DNA of 64,000 nt from positions 5,828,001 to 5,892,000 of the forward strand of contig NZ_JACHNE010000001.1 of NCBI RefSeq assembly GCF_014205255.1, in the 5' to 3' direction. The position numbers and the translations under genes were made by a program. The notes under the pieces are model-generated. The model was given only the letters and a program-made list of their open reading frames with translations, made no database searches and had not been told where the DNA came from. Shown here piece by piece: positions 1-7,370 of the stretch. This DNA comes from Streptomyces caelestis (GTDB lineage Bacteria > Actinomycetota > Actinomycetes > Streptomycetales > Streptomycetaceae). Each line of letters starts with the position of its first letter. Positions within the stretch are counted from its first letter, which is position 1.

Positions 1-264
1 CAGGATGTCCAGCCCGTCCGCGTGCCGGTCGAACTCCGCCCACAGTGCCTCGGCGTCCCCCGGCACGCCCAGCTCCACGCCCACCGCGAACGCCGATCCG
101 CCCGCCGCCTCGATCGCCGCGACCGTCTCCTTCGCCGCCCTCTCGCTCCTGCCGTAGTGCACCCCGACCCGCGCGCCGTCGCGGCCGAGCCGCTCGGCGA
201 TCCCTCGCCCGATGCCCCTGCTCGCCCCGGTGACGAGTGCCGTCCTGCCCGTGAGCACGCCCAT
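1..264 (-). CDS. SDR family oxidoreductase, N-terminal part (runs off the window)
   Basis: The visible 88 residues are the N-terminus of a short-chain dehydrogenase/reductase. The start reads MGVLTGRTALVTGASRGIG, which carries the TGxxxGIG dinucleotide-binding loop of the Rossmann fold, and a later segment (VHYGRSERAAKETVAAIEA) fits the second beta-strand and helix. The catalytic Ser-Tyr-Lys lies outside the window, so the substrate cannot be guessed. The ATG at 264 is chosen because it places the glycine loop about 13 residues from the N-terminus, normal for the family. The gene diverges from a TetR regulator across two operator-like sites and is probably its target. Confidence 0.85.
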   Translation of the reverse strand, partial: MGVLTGRTALVTGASRGIGRGIAERLGRDGARVGVHYGRSERAAKETVAAIEAAGGSAFAVGVELGVPGDAEALWAEFDRHADGLDIL

Positions 265-288
265 GGCGGCGCCCCTTTCACATTTCCC

Positions 289-300
289 TAGTGATCGCTA
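289..300. promoter_or_regulatory. operator-like imperfect palindrome 1 (SDR/TetR intergenic)
   Basis: TAGTGATCGCTA is a near-palindrome (TAGYGATCRCTA). A second copy lies at 337-348 in the same orientation, and matching flanks (TTTC.CTAGTG) precede both. It sits close to the SDR start. Most likely it is bound by the adjacent TetR protein; this is inferred from position and symmetry. Confidence 0.6.
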
Positions 301-336
301 CAGAAATGACCGTACCGCAGCCCGCCGACATTTCTC

Positions 337-348
337 TAGTGTCCGCTA
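337..348. promoter_or_regulatory. operator-like imperfect palindrome 2 (SDR/TetR intergenic)
   Basis: TAGTGTCCGCTA repeats the site at 289-300, 48 bp away centre to centre, just upstream of the proposed tetR-type start. Two copies between divergent genes are what a TetR repressor controlling itself and its neighbour would need. Confidence 0.6.
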
Positions 349-361
349 TAAAATGCATCCC

Positions 362-1054
362 ATGGTGAACGACGACGGGACCGCGAGGGTCGCGGGCCAC
401 GGAACCGCGAGGGCCGAGAGGCCCGGAACCGTGACCGGGCAGGGCAGGGGAAGGCCCCGCGGCCGCCCCCGTTCCTTCGATCGCGAGACCGCACTGGAGA
501 AGGCGCTCCTGGCCTTCTGGGAGCATGGCTACGAGGCCACGTCCGTCTCCGACCTCACCCGCGTCATGGACATCGGCGCCCCCAGTCTCTACGCGGCCTT
601 CGGCGACAAGCGGTCCCTCTTCGAGGAGGTCGTGCAGGTCTACGGCGCGAGGTACGGCTCGTTCGCCGACCGGGCCCTCGCCGAGGAACCCACCGCCCGG
701 GCCGCTGTGGAGCGCACGCTGCGCGAGGCAGCCGCCGCGTACACCGAACCCGGCCACCCGCACGGCTGCCTGGTCGTCCACGCCGCGGCGAACTGCTCGA
801 CCCCCGAGGTCGAACGGTCGCTGCGGGACCGCCGCAACGCCAACATCGCCGTGTTCGAGAGCCGCATCAGAGCCGATGTCGCCGCCGGCGTACTGCCCCC
901 GGGCACCGACGCCGCCGCCCTGGCCCGCCACACCGGAGCGATGATCCAGGGCATGTCACAACAGGCGCGGGACGGGGCGAGCCGGGAGGAACTGGAGGCG
1001 GTCGCGGAAATTGCCCTGTCCATCTGGCCCCGCACAGGAACCCACACGGGTTAG
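362..1054 (+). CDS. TetR/AcrR family transcriptional regulator
   Basis: A 230-residue one-component regulator. After about 30 residues of Arg/Gly-rich leader, residues about 35-85 form the TetR helix-turn-helix (RPRSFDRETALEKALLAF, then ATSVSDLTRVMDIGAPSLY and the FGDKRSLFEEVV cap). The C-terminal part is the all-helical ligand and dimer domain, with the GCLVVHAAANCS segment often seen in this subgroup. The ATG at 362 is preferred over the in-frame codon at 212, because the latter would lie inside the divergent SDR gene and its operators; an ATG at 353 is also possible. It probably represses itself and the SDR gene. The ligand is unknown. Confidence 0.85.
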   Translation: MVNDDGTARVAGHGTARAERPGTVTGQGRGRPRGRPRSFDRETALEKALLAFWEHGYEATSVSDLTRVMDIGAPSLYAAFGDKRSLFEEVVQVYGARYGSFADRALAEEPTARAAVERTLREAAAAYTEPGHPHGCLVVHAAANCSTPEVERSLRDRRNANIAVFESRIRADVAAGVLPPGTDAAALARHTGAMIQGMSQQARDGASREELEAVAEIALSIWPRTGTHTG

Positions 1055-1453
1055 GCTGCGTGGAGGGCGCCAGTGCGTCCGACCCGTCGGAGAAATAACA
1101 ACAACGAACAGTCTCCAACGCATGGACACTCACGAGTGGTCTAGTCCAGAATGCGTTTGCGAGAGCGCGTGTGAGCGCGCAACAGTCTCCGCCTTCCCCG
1201 CACAGGAAGGCGGACAGAGGAACCGAGGCTCTCTGCCCTGACTGCCCCGGCTCCTCGTCCTTCGGCCGACCGGGACCGCACACCCCACGGCCGATACTGC
1301 TCCGGGCTGCGGTGCCGGGAGGGTTGAGGGTCCCTCCCAGGCGCCGCGGCCCGCGGGTGTTCCAGGATCCCGCACCAGTCCGGGCCGCACATTTCGGAGC
1401 TGTACATTTCAGAGCCGTACAAACCCCCGGGTACGCTCGCTCACGTGCCCTCC
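1055..1453. other. intergenic leader with tandem direct repeat at 1389-1420
   Basis: No convincing gene was seen here. Just upstream of the histidine kinase, two direct copies of ACATTTCxGAGCxGTAC occur at 1389-1405 and 1404-1420, 15 bp apart. The copies differ at two positions. A TACGCT box at about 1432 could be a -10 for a leaderless or short-leader transcript. The repeats look like a regulator-binding pair, but no factor can be assigned. Confidence 0.45.
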
Positions 1454-2920
1454 ATGAACGAACTCGTACGCCAGCACACCGCCCTCGACGACACCGATCT
1501 CGAGTGGCTCCACCTGCTGGTCTCGGAGTGGCAGCTGCTCTCCGACCTCTCCTTCGCCGACCTGGTGCTGTGGGTCCCCACCAGCGACGGCACGCGGTAC
1601 GTGTCCGTCGCGCAGATGCGGCCCAACACCGGTCCGACGTCCTACCAGGACGACATGGTGGGCCACCTTGTCCCGCGTGGCCGCCGCCCGATGCTGGACG
1701 CCGCTCACGACGAGGGCCGCATCGTGCGCGAGGGGGACCCCGAGTGGCGCGAAGAGGTTCCCGTCCGGGTCGAGTCGATCCCCGTACGGCGGGAGGGGCG
1801 CGTCCTCGGTGTCATCGCGCGCAACACCAACCTGCTCACCGTGCGCACCCCGAGCCGCCTGGAGCTCACCTACCTGCAAAGCGCCTCGGACCTCGCGCAG
1901 ATGATCGCGGCCGGCGCCTTCCCGTTCGCGAACCAGCAGCTCGACATGGACGCCTCGCCCCGGGTGGGCGACGGACTGATCCGGCTCGACGCCGACGGCA
2001 TCGTCCAGTACGCCTCCCCGAACGCGCTGTCCGCCTACCACCGCCTCGGCCTCGCCTCCGACCTCGTCGGGCAGCACCTGGGCAAGACCACCGCCGAACT
2101 CGCCCCGACCCGCGGCCCGGTGGACGAGGCGCTCGCCAAGGTCGCCAGCGGCTGGGCGCCGCGCGAGTTCGAGATCGAGGCCACCGAGGGGGTCATCCAG
2201 TTCCGCGCGATCCCCCTGAAACCCAAGGGCACCCGCATCGGCTCGCTGGTCCTGCTCCGCGACGTCACCGAACTCCGTCGCCGTGAACGCGAGCTGATCA
2301 CCAAGGACGCGACGATCCGGGAGATCCACCACCGCGTCAAGAACAACCTCCAGACGGTGGCGGCCCTGCTCCGCCTTCAGGCCCGGCGCATCGAATCCGA
2401 CCGCGGCCGCGAGGCCCTGGAGGAGGCGGTGCGACGCGTCGGATCGATTGCGATCGTGCACGAGACGCTCTCCCAGAACCTGGACGAGCGCGTGGAGTTC
2501 GACGACATCGCCGACCGCGTCCTGGCGATGGTCGCGGAGATCTCCCCGGGCAAGGTCACGGGCCGGCGCACCGGCCGCTTCGGCATCCTCGACGCCGAGG
2601 TCGCCACCCCGCTGTCGATGGTGCTGACCGAGGTTTTGCAGAACGCGCTGGAGCACGGCTTCCGCGAGGGCGACACCGGCACGGTCGAGGTGTCGGCGGT
2701 CCGTGGCGGTACGACCAAGGAGGCCCGCCTGCTGGTCACCGTCCAGGACGACGGCGTCGGCCTGCCGGACGGCTTCGATCCGCAGACCGCGGGAAACCTC
2801 GGCCTCCAGATCGTACGAACCCTCGTGGAGGGCGAGTTGGGGGGAACCTTCGACATGGTCCCGGCTCCCGAGCGCGGCACCCGAGTGATCCTGGACATCC
2901 CGGTGCGTGCACAGAAGTAG
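1454..2920 (+). CDS. cytoplasmic sensor histidine kinase (GAF-PAS-HisKA_2, PdtaS-like)
   Basis: A 488-residue kinase with no membrane segment, so a cytosolic sensor. Residues about 1-165 look like a GAF-type sensor region, about 175-280 a PAS fold (LIRLDADGIVQYASPNALSA), and from about 285 a HisKA_2 dimerisation domain with the phospho-acceptor in EIHHRVKNN (His near residue 292). The ATPase domain follows, with N-box NALEHGF, DDGVGLPDGF and GNLGLQIV. This architecture matches actinobacterial PdtaS, which signals to an ANTAR RNA-binding response regulator; no regulator is encoded next door. ATG 1454 is used, but GTG 1445 in the same frame is a close alternative. There is no clear ribosome-binding site, so translation may be leaderless. 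Confidence 0.87.
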   Translation: MNELVRQHTALDDTDLEWLHLLVSEWQLLSDLSFADLVLWVPTSDGTRYVSVAQMRPNTGPTSYQDDMVGHLVPRGRRPMLDAAHDEGRIVREGDPEWREEVPVRVESIPVRREGRVLGVIARNTNLLTVRTPSRLELTYLQSASDLAQMIAAGAFPFANQQLDMDASPRVGDGLIRLDADGIVQYASPNALSAYHRLGLASDLVGQHLGKTTAELAPTRGPVDEALAKVASGWAPREFEIEATEGVIQFRAIPLKPKGTRIGSLVLLRDVTELRRRERELITKDATIREIHHRVKNNLQTVAALLRLQARRIESDRGREALEEAVRRVGSIAIVHETLSQNLDERVEFDDIADRVLAMVAEISPGKVTGRRTGRFGILDAEVATPLSMVLTEVLQNALEHGFREGDTGTVEVSAVRGGTTKEARLLVTVQDDGVGLPDGFDPQTAGNLGLQIVRTLVEGELGGTFDMVPAPERGTRVILDIPVRAQK

Positions 2921-2960
2921 CGGAACCCGGAGTTCTGGCGAAGGGGCCGTAAAAGCGATG

Positions 2961-2989
2961 AGCCCCGGGCCACCAAGTGGCCCGGGGCT
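2961..2989. terminator. perfect 13-bp stem terminator
   Basis: AGCCCCGGGCCAC, loop CAA, GTGGCCCGGGGCT. It lies 40 bp after the kinase stop and about 120 bp past the wblE stop, so it can serve both convergent genes. No T-run follows, as is usual in Streptomyces. Confidence 0.85.
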
Positions 2990-3107
2990 AAAGCTCGTTG
3001 CTGCTTAACTAAGCGCATCGGGGGAACTGCGCGCTGCGGCTCGGGGGCGGGAGATGCGTACTCGCTGTACGCGCCGCCAAGCTCAGGCTGTCAGCAGGGG
3101 TGGGTTG

Positions 3108-3365
3108 TCAGGCGGAGGCCTGACGGGCCCGGTTGCGGGCGGCGCGGCGCTTCATGGCGCGGCGCTCGTCCTCGCTGAGACCACCCCAGACGCCGGAGTC
3201 CTGGCCGGACTCGAGCGCCCACTGCAGACACTGCTCGATCACCGGGCAGCGACGGCAGACGGCCTTGGCTTCCTCGATCTGCAGCAGCGCAGGACCGGTG
3301 TTGCCGATGGGGAAGAAGAGCTCGGGGTCTTCCTCGCGGCAAACGGCGTTGTGACGCCAGTCCAT
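3108..3365 (-). CDS. wblE: WhiB-family iron-sulfur transcription factor WblE
   Basis: This 85-residue protein has the four cluster-binding cysteines of the WhiB family at positions 9, 37, 40 and 46 (CxxC within AVCRRCPVIEQC). The G-V-W-G-G turn lies near residues 58-62, followed by a basic C-terminus rich in Arg and Lys for DNA contact. The near-identical wording to S. coelicolor WblE and Mycobacterium WhiB1 supports the name. WhiB1 orthologues are essential, NO-sensitive 4Fe-4S proteins that bind the principal sigma factor. A strong ribosome-binding site (AGGAGAGG) precedes the ATG. The long upstream spacer (about 320 bp) suggests complex control. Confidence 0.95.
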   Translation of the reverse strand: MDWRHNAVCREEDPELFFPIGNTGPALLQIEEAKAVCRRCPVIEQCLQWALESGQDSGVWGGLSEDERRAMKRRAARNRARQASA

Positions 3366-3685
3366 GGCTGCTACCTCTCCTTGGTATTACGTGCAGGGTG
3401 CTTGTGAATGTGAACGCTTTCACGAATCCCTCAACAAGTGAAGGGCCGAGCGCCAGGTTCCCTGGCGTGGGTCCTGTGAGTTGAAGAGGGGTTCTGGTGA
3501 TCAGTGGAGGCCGATGTTGCGGGCCGTCCCGATCGCCACGTAGAGACTCGCAAACCTCAGCGGCGGATACAACCCCTTCTGGAAAGTTTTTTTTGATTCT
3601 TCGGTGTCGACTAGGTCACAGCCGTACTTCCATGGGGTGGACCCTGGCCTAAACGTTCGAGTGAAAGGACTTTAGCCAGTTCTGC
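3366..3685. other. wblE upstream region, no gene
   Basis: About 320 bp between the wblE start and the end of the lipid kinase gene, both on the minus strand. It is less GC-rich than its surroundings and contains a run of eight T (in GTTTTTTTTG near 3587), which on the minus strand is an A-tract that may bend DNA upstream of wblE. No open frame with Streptomyces codon use and no clear -10/-35 pair could be fixed. Confidence 0.5.
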
Positions 3686-4654
3686 TCACACAATCACACG
3701 CAGTGCACGGCGTACGCCTGTGAACGTCACGCTTGTTCGCAGCCCTAGATGGTCACCGTCCATCTGGAGGGGGAGCGGCACCTTCGAATGCAAGGTGAAC
3801 TCGGTCAAATCGTGCAGAGAGGTGGCGTGCTTGCCGTGAGGTCCGCGCTCGGGGGACGAAGTGAGCAACTGGGTGCCATACCGGGCAACCGCCGCGGTGG
3901 ACAGGCGGCTGAGGCCGAAGAGATCGAGCCCGGTATCGAACGAGGCCTTAGGCGCCGCGTAGATGGGGCGATTCCCCAGAAACGTCCACGGGGAGGTGTT
4001 CGAGACTATGGACAGCACCAGATCGGTGACCGGGTCCTGGCCCGCCCGCTCCAGCGTTATCGTCCCGTGCCGGCGGTTCGGCTCGCCGAGGAGCTGGCGC
4101 ACGACCTGGCGTACGTAAAGAGCGTGTGTGGATTTCCGGCCTCGCTCGCGGTGCTGCTCCACCCGGCCGACCACGCCGGCGTCGAAGCCGAGCCCCGCGT
4201 TGAAGGTGAACCAGCGGGAGGGCACCGCCTCGTCCTCCGTGCCCGGCGTGCCGGAGGTCAGGCCCAGGCCGACGGTGCGTTCGCTGCCGTCGCGCAGGGC
4301 GTCCAGCAGGGCGCCGGTGGCCTCCACCGCGTCGTTGGGCAGGCCCAGGGCGCGGGCGAAGACGTTGGTGGAGCCGCCCGGGACCACGGCGAGGCCGGGG
4401 AGCTGTCCCGGATCGGGGCCGGCGTGCAGGAGGCCGTTGACCACTTCGTTGACCGTGCCGTCGCCGCCGAGGGCCACCACCAGGTCGATGTCGTCGCTCT
4501 CCGCCGCGTGCCGGCCCAGGTCGCGCGCGTGGCCGCGGTACTCCGTGGTGACCGCTTCCAGCTTCATCTCGCTGGCGAGCGCGTGGATCAGTACGTCGCG
4601 TGTGCGCGCACTTGTGGTGGTTGCCGCCGGATTGACCACGAGAAGTGCACGCAT
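3686..4654 (-). CDS. diacylglycerol/lipid kinase family protein (YegS/DagK-like)
   Basis: A 322-residue soluble lipid kinase of the DAGK catalytic family, which phosphorylates a diacylglycerol-like or sphingoid lipid with ATP at the membrane face. The N-terminus MRALLVVNPAA begins the nucleotide-binding fold, VVALGGDGTVNEVVNGL (from about residue 60) is the signature catalytic loop, and VVPGGSTNVFARALG replaces the usual PxGTxN with a Ser-Thr form. The C-terminal beta-sandwich ends with LPLQMDGDHLG, the typical D-G-E/D motif. Length is normal. The gene lies alone, divergent from a membrane protein gene. The physiological substrate cannot be read from the sequence. Confidence 0.88.
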   Translation of the reverse strand: MRALLVVNPAATTTSARTRDVLIHALASEMKLEAVTTEYRGHARDLGRHAAESDDIDLVVALGGDGTVNEVVNGLLHAGPDPGQLPGLAVVPGGSTNVFARALGLPNDAVEATGALLDALRDGSERTVGLGLTSGTPGTEDEAVPSRWFTFNAGLGFDAGVVGRVEQHRERGRKSTHALYVRQVVRQLLGEPNRRHGTITLERAGQDPVTDLVLSIVSNTSPWTFLGNRPIYAAPKASFDTGLDLFGLSRLSTAAVARYGTQLLTSSPERGPHGKHATSLHDLTEFTLHSKVPLPLQMDGDHLGLRTSVTFTGVRRALRVIV

Positions 4655-4769
4655 GACAGGCAGCGTACCTACTGGGAGGTACCGGACCCAGACCGAGGTA
4701 GGGATCCGGTAAGAGAACGGGGGTGAACCTCGCCACGAGGGGGCGTACGGCGAGGGCTACGCTTCAGGA

Positions 4770-5210
4770 GTGAGCAGTGAGCAGACTCCCACCACCCCGG
4801 ACACCACCGGCCCCCGCCCCCGGCGGCTGACGTACGCCGCGCTGCTGGCCGCACTGGAAGGGCTCGCGCTGGTCGCCGGCGGCGTCTGGATGCTCGTCCT
4901 CGGCCTCACCGGTGAGCCGGACGACCGGCAGCAGGCCGTGACCGGGGGCGTCACACTCGTCGTTCTCGCGCTGCTGCCGCTGCTCGCCGCGCGGGGGCTG
5001 CTCGGCCGCCGCAGCTGGAGCCGCGGCCCGGCCGTCATCACCCAGATCATGGCGCTGCCGGTGGCCTACAACCTGCTCCAGGCCGACAGCATGGCCATTC
5101 CTGCCGGGATCGCCCTCGCGGTCGTGGCCGTCGCGGCGCTCGTGCTGCTCGTGAACCCCGAGACGACCCGGGCCCTCGGGATCCGCGGGCCCGGCAACGC
5201 GCAGAAGTAG
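4770..5210 (+). CDS. small integral membrane protein, function unknown
   Basis: 146 residues starting at GTG. A short polar N-terminus (about 25 residues, Thr/Pro-rich) is followed by four hydrophobic segments: about residues 27-50, 60-80, 85-105 and 110-132 (ALLAALEGLALVAGGVWMLV, TLVVLALLPLLAARGLL, ITQIMALPVAYNLLQ, IALAVVAVAALVLLV). No catalytic motif or known family was recognised. It is convergent with sigH, and the two stops are only 3 bp apart, so their mRNA 3' ends must overlap. A role in sigma-H biology is not indicated. Confidence 0.75.
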   Translation: MSSEQTPTTPDTTGPRPRRLTYAALLAALEGLALVAGGVWMLVLGLTGEPDDRQQAVTGGVTLVVLALLPLLAARGLLGRRSWSRGPAVITQIMALPVAYNLLQADSMAIPAGIALAVVAVAALVLLVNPETTRALGIRGPGNAQK

Positions 5211-5213
5211 GCG

Positions 5214-6374
5214 TCACTCCTCGACGAGGAGCTTCTCCCGGAGTTGCGCCAGGGTGCGCGCCAGCAGTCGCGAAACGTGCATCTGCGAGATGCCGACCTC
5301 CTGCGCGATCTGCGACTGGGTCATGTTGCCGAAGAAGCGCAGCAGCAGGATCCGCTTCTCGCGCGGCGGGAGGTCCTCCAGCAGCGGCTTGAGGGACTCC
5401 CGGTACTCCACGCCCTCCAGCGCCTCGTCCTCCGCGCCGAGGGTGTCCGCGACGGCCGGGGACTCGTCGTCGGTGTCGGGGACATCCAGGGACAGCGTGG
5501 AGTACGCGTTGGCGGACTCCAGGCCTTCCAGGACCTCCTCCTCCGAGATCGCCAGCTTCTCGGCGAGCTCGTGGACCGTGGGGGAGCGGCCGTGCAACTG
5601 TGAGAGCTCGGCCGTGGCCGTGGTCAGCGAGAGGCGCAGCTCCTGGAGCCGGCGCGGGACGCGCACCGCCCAGCCCTTGTCGCGGAAGTGGCGCTTGATC
5701 TCGCCGACGACCGTCGGGGTCGCGTACGTGGAGAACTCCACGCCGCGGTCCGGGTCGAAGCGGTCGACCGACTTGATCAGCCCGATCGTGGCGACCTGGG
5801 TGAGGTCGTCGAGCGGCTCGCCGCGGTTGCGGAAGCGCCGCGCGAGATGCTCCACGAGCGGCAGGTGCATACGGACCAGCTGGTTGCGCAGCTCCGCGTA
5901 CTCGGGGCTGCCGCTGTCCAGGGTGCGCAGTTTGAGGAACATCTCGCGCGCCCCGCTGCGGTCCGGGGAGCCGTGCTGCGCGCCCTGTGCGTGGCGTGCA
6001 CGCGGCGCTTCGTCCTCGGAGTGTCGCTCGTGCTCGCTCATCGTCCCGCCCGTCGCCCTTCCCCGAGCCCTCGCCTCCCCCGCCACTCCCGACTGCGCGT
6101 GAGTGGGGGAATCCCCCTGGGCAGGAGATGCTGCGATCCCTCCGCCGGGAGGCGCGCTCCGCACGGCACCGTCCCGGTCCGGCCGCCCGCCGCCCGGGAG
6201 GACGGCCCCCGCGGAGTCGTCCTCGGGATGCGGGCGGGCCTGCTCGGGGATGCCGTCGATGCCGTCCGTCAGGCGCCGGGTGCCGCTGGGCGCTGTGCCC
6301 GCGCCTGTGCCCTCGGCCGACAGCTCTCGTGTGCCGCGCTCTTCGTCCCGCACCGGCCCGTCCTCGTTCCTCAC
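5214..6374 (-). CDS. sigH: RNA polymerase stress sigma factor SigH (SigB/SigF type)
   Basis: From the GTG at 6374 the product is 386 residues. The conserved sigma part occupies the last 230 residues: region 2 (LDDLTQVATIGLIKSVDRFD, FSTYATPTVVGEIKRHF), region 3 (VRVPRRLQELRLSL) and region 4 (REKRILLLRFFGNMTQSQIA, ISQMHVSRLLARTLAQL). The long N-terminal extension is low-complexity and poorly conserved. An internal ATG at 6041 would give a 275-residue form, and S. coelicolor SigH is known to occur as several forms. The GTG overlaps the prsH stop (GTGA), implying translational coupling to its antagonist. Its role is the osmotic and developmental stress regulon. Confidence 0.9.
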   Translation of the reverse strand: MRNEDGPVRDEERGTRELSAEGTGAGTAPSGTRRLTDGIDGIPEQARPHPEDDSAGAVLPGGGRPDRDGAVRSAPPGGGIAASPAQGDSPTHAQSGVAGEARARGRATGGTMSEHERHSEDEAPRARHAQGAQHGSPDRSGAREMFLKLRTLDSGSPEYAELRNQLVRMHLPLVEHLARRFRNRGEPLDDLTQVATIGLIKSVDRFDPDRGVEFSTYATPTVVGEIKRHFRDKGWAVRVPRRLQELRLSLTTATAELSQLHGRSPTVHELAEKLAISEEEVLEGLESANAYSTLSLDVPDTDDESPAVADTLGAEDEALEGVEYRESLKPLLEDLPPREKRILLLRFFGNMTQSQIAQEVGISQMHVSRLLARTLAQLREKLLVEE

Positions 6375-6796
6375 GCCGGCCCGGGTCCCGCGCCGCGCTG
6401 TTTGTAGAGGCTGATCGAAACGGTTTTGTCCTTGTCCACGGCGGAGGAGACCTTGCCCGCCAGAGCGGACAGGACCGTCCAGGCGAAGGTGTCCCGCGAG
6501 GGGGCATGACCATCCGTGGTCGGCGCCGAGACGGTGACCTCGAGTGAGTCGTCGACGAGGCGGAAGACGCAGCTGAGCACGGAGCCGGGCACGGCCTGCT
6601 GAAGCAGGATCGCGCAGGCCTCGTCCACCGCGATGCGCAGGTCCTCGATCTCGTCGAGGGTGAAGTCCAAACGGGCCGCGAGACCGGCCGTGGCCGTACG
6701 CAGCACCGACAGGTAGGCACCCGCAGCCGGCAGCCGGACTTCCACGAAGTCCTGGGTCGCGGGCTCGCCTGCGATCTGGGACACCCTCACCTCCAT
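6371..6796 (-). CDS. prsH: anti-sigma factor of SigH (RsbW-type kinase fold; PrsH/UshX)
   Basis: A 141-residue GHKL-fold serine kinase/anti-sigma factor. The N-box-like segment DEIEDLRIAVDEACAILLQ (about residues 47-65) is the RsbW/SpoIIAB signature, and DTFAWTVLSALAGKVSS is the C-terminal part. It sequesters SigH until an anti-anti-sigma factor displaces it. It lies immediately upstream of sigH with a 4-nt overlap, the arrangement known for prsH (ushX) in S. coelicolor. ATG 6796 lacks a ribosome-binding site of its own. GTG 6784 (VSQIAGEPAT) is preceded by GGAGG five bases away and is a serious alternative start. Confidence 0.88.
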   Translation of the reverse strand: MEVRVSQIAGEPATQDFVEVRLPAAGAYLSVLRTATAGLAARLDFTLDEIEDLRIAVDEACAILLQQAVPGSVLSCVFRLVDDSLEVTVSAPTTDGHAPSRDTFAWTVLSALAGKVSSAVDKDKTVSISLYKQRGAGPGPA

Positions 6797-7047
6797 GGTG
6801 GTACAAGCGTTTCAGGGCCGAGGGTCGCCCCCCGGGGGGTAACGCGATACGTGGTTCAGCGGTGACGCTATCGCGCTCTCAACGGTCTTGTCCCCGGGAC
6901 CCCAACCCCTTGCCGTCACTCACAGTAAACCTGTGGATACGCTCCGTGTCTAGGGGGTGGGCGGGCCCAAATGGGAAGAGCGCGCGCCGGGTTGACGTAC
7001 CCAGACGTCAGACGGTCGAACCGTCCGGCGCCGGGGGTCCTGTCGAG

Positions 7048-7308
7048 TCACACCAGGACATGGTCGACGAAGCACCAGCGCCAGGTCTGCCCCGGCTCGT
7101 GAGTCCGCATCACGGGATGCCCGGACTCCTTGTGGTGCCCCGCCGCGTGCCGCCCCGGCGAGGAGTCACAGCAGCCGACGTGACCGCAGCTCAGGCACAG
7201 CCGCAGTTGCACCGGATCCATGCCCTCCGCCAGGCACTCCGGACACGTCTCGCTGAGCGGAACGGGTTCAGGGTGGGGCAGCGCCTCGGCATGCGTGCAC
7301 TGTTTCAT
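7048..7308 (-). CDS. UBP-type zinc finger protein
   Basis: The 86-residue protein has the ZnF-UBP pattern of cysteines and histidines: CTH near the N-terminus, CPEC, CLSCGHVGCCDSS, then HAAGHHKESGHP and an aromatic end (WRWCFVDH). In eukaryotes this fold binds the free C-terminus of ubiquitin; in Streptomyces the ligand is unknown. ATG 7308 gives the usual start MKQCTHAE. The gene diverges from a Na+/H+ antiporter gene with only 62 bp between the starts, so a shared promoter region and a functional link are plausible but unproven. Confidence 0.85.
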   Translation of the reverse strand: MKQCTHAEALPHPEPVPLSETCPECLAEGMDPVQLRLCLSCGHVGCCDSSPGRHAAGHHKESGHPVMRTHEPGQTWRWCFVDHVLV

Positions 7309-7370
7309 GATTGCCAGGTTACGACGGTCGAGCGGAAGACCGCGTGGAAAAAAGAGGGCGGGCGGGAACG

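Noticed and set aside
1171..2286. 371-codon plus-strand frame over the histidine kinase
   Set aside because: It is out of frame with a clearly recognisable kinase and has an Arg/Pro-rich composition typical of shadow frames in GC-rich DNA.
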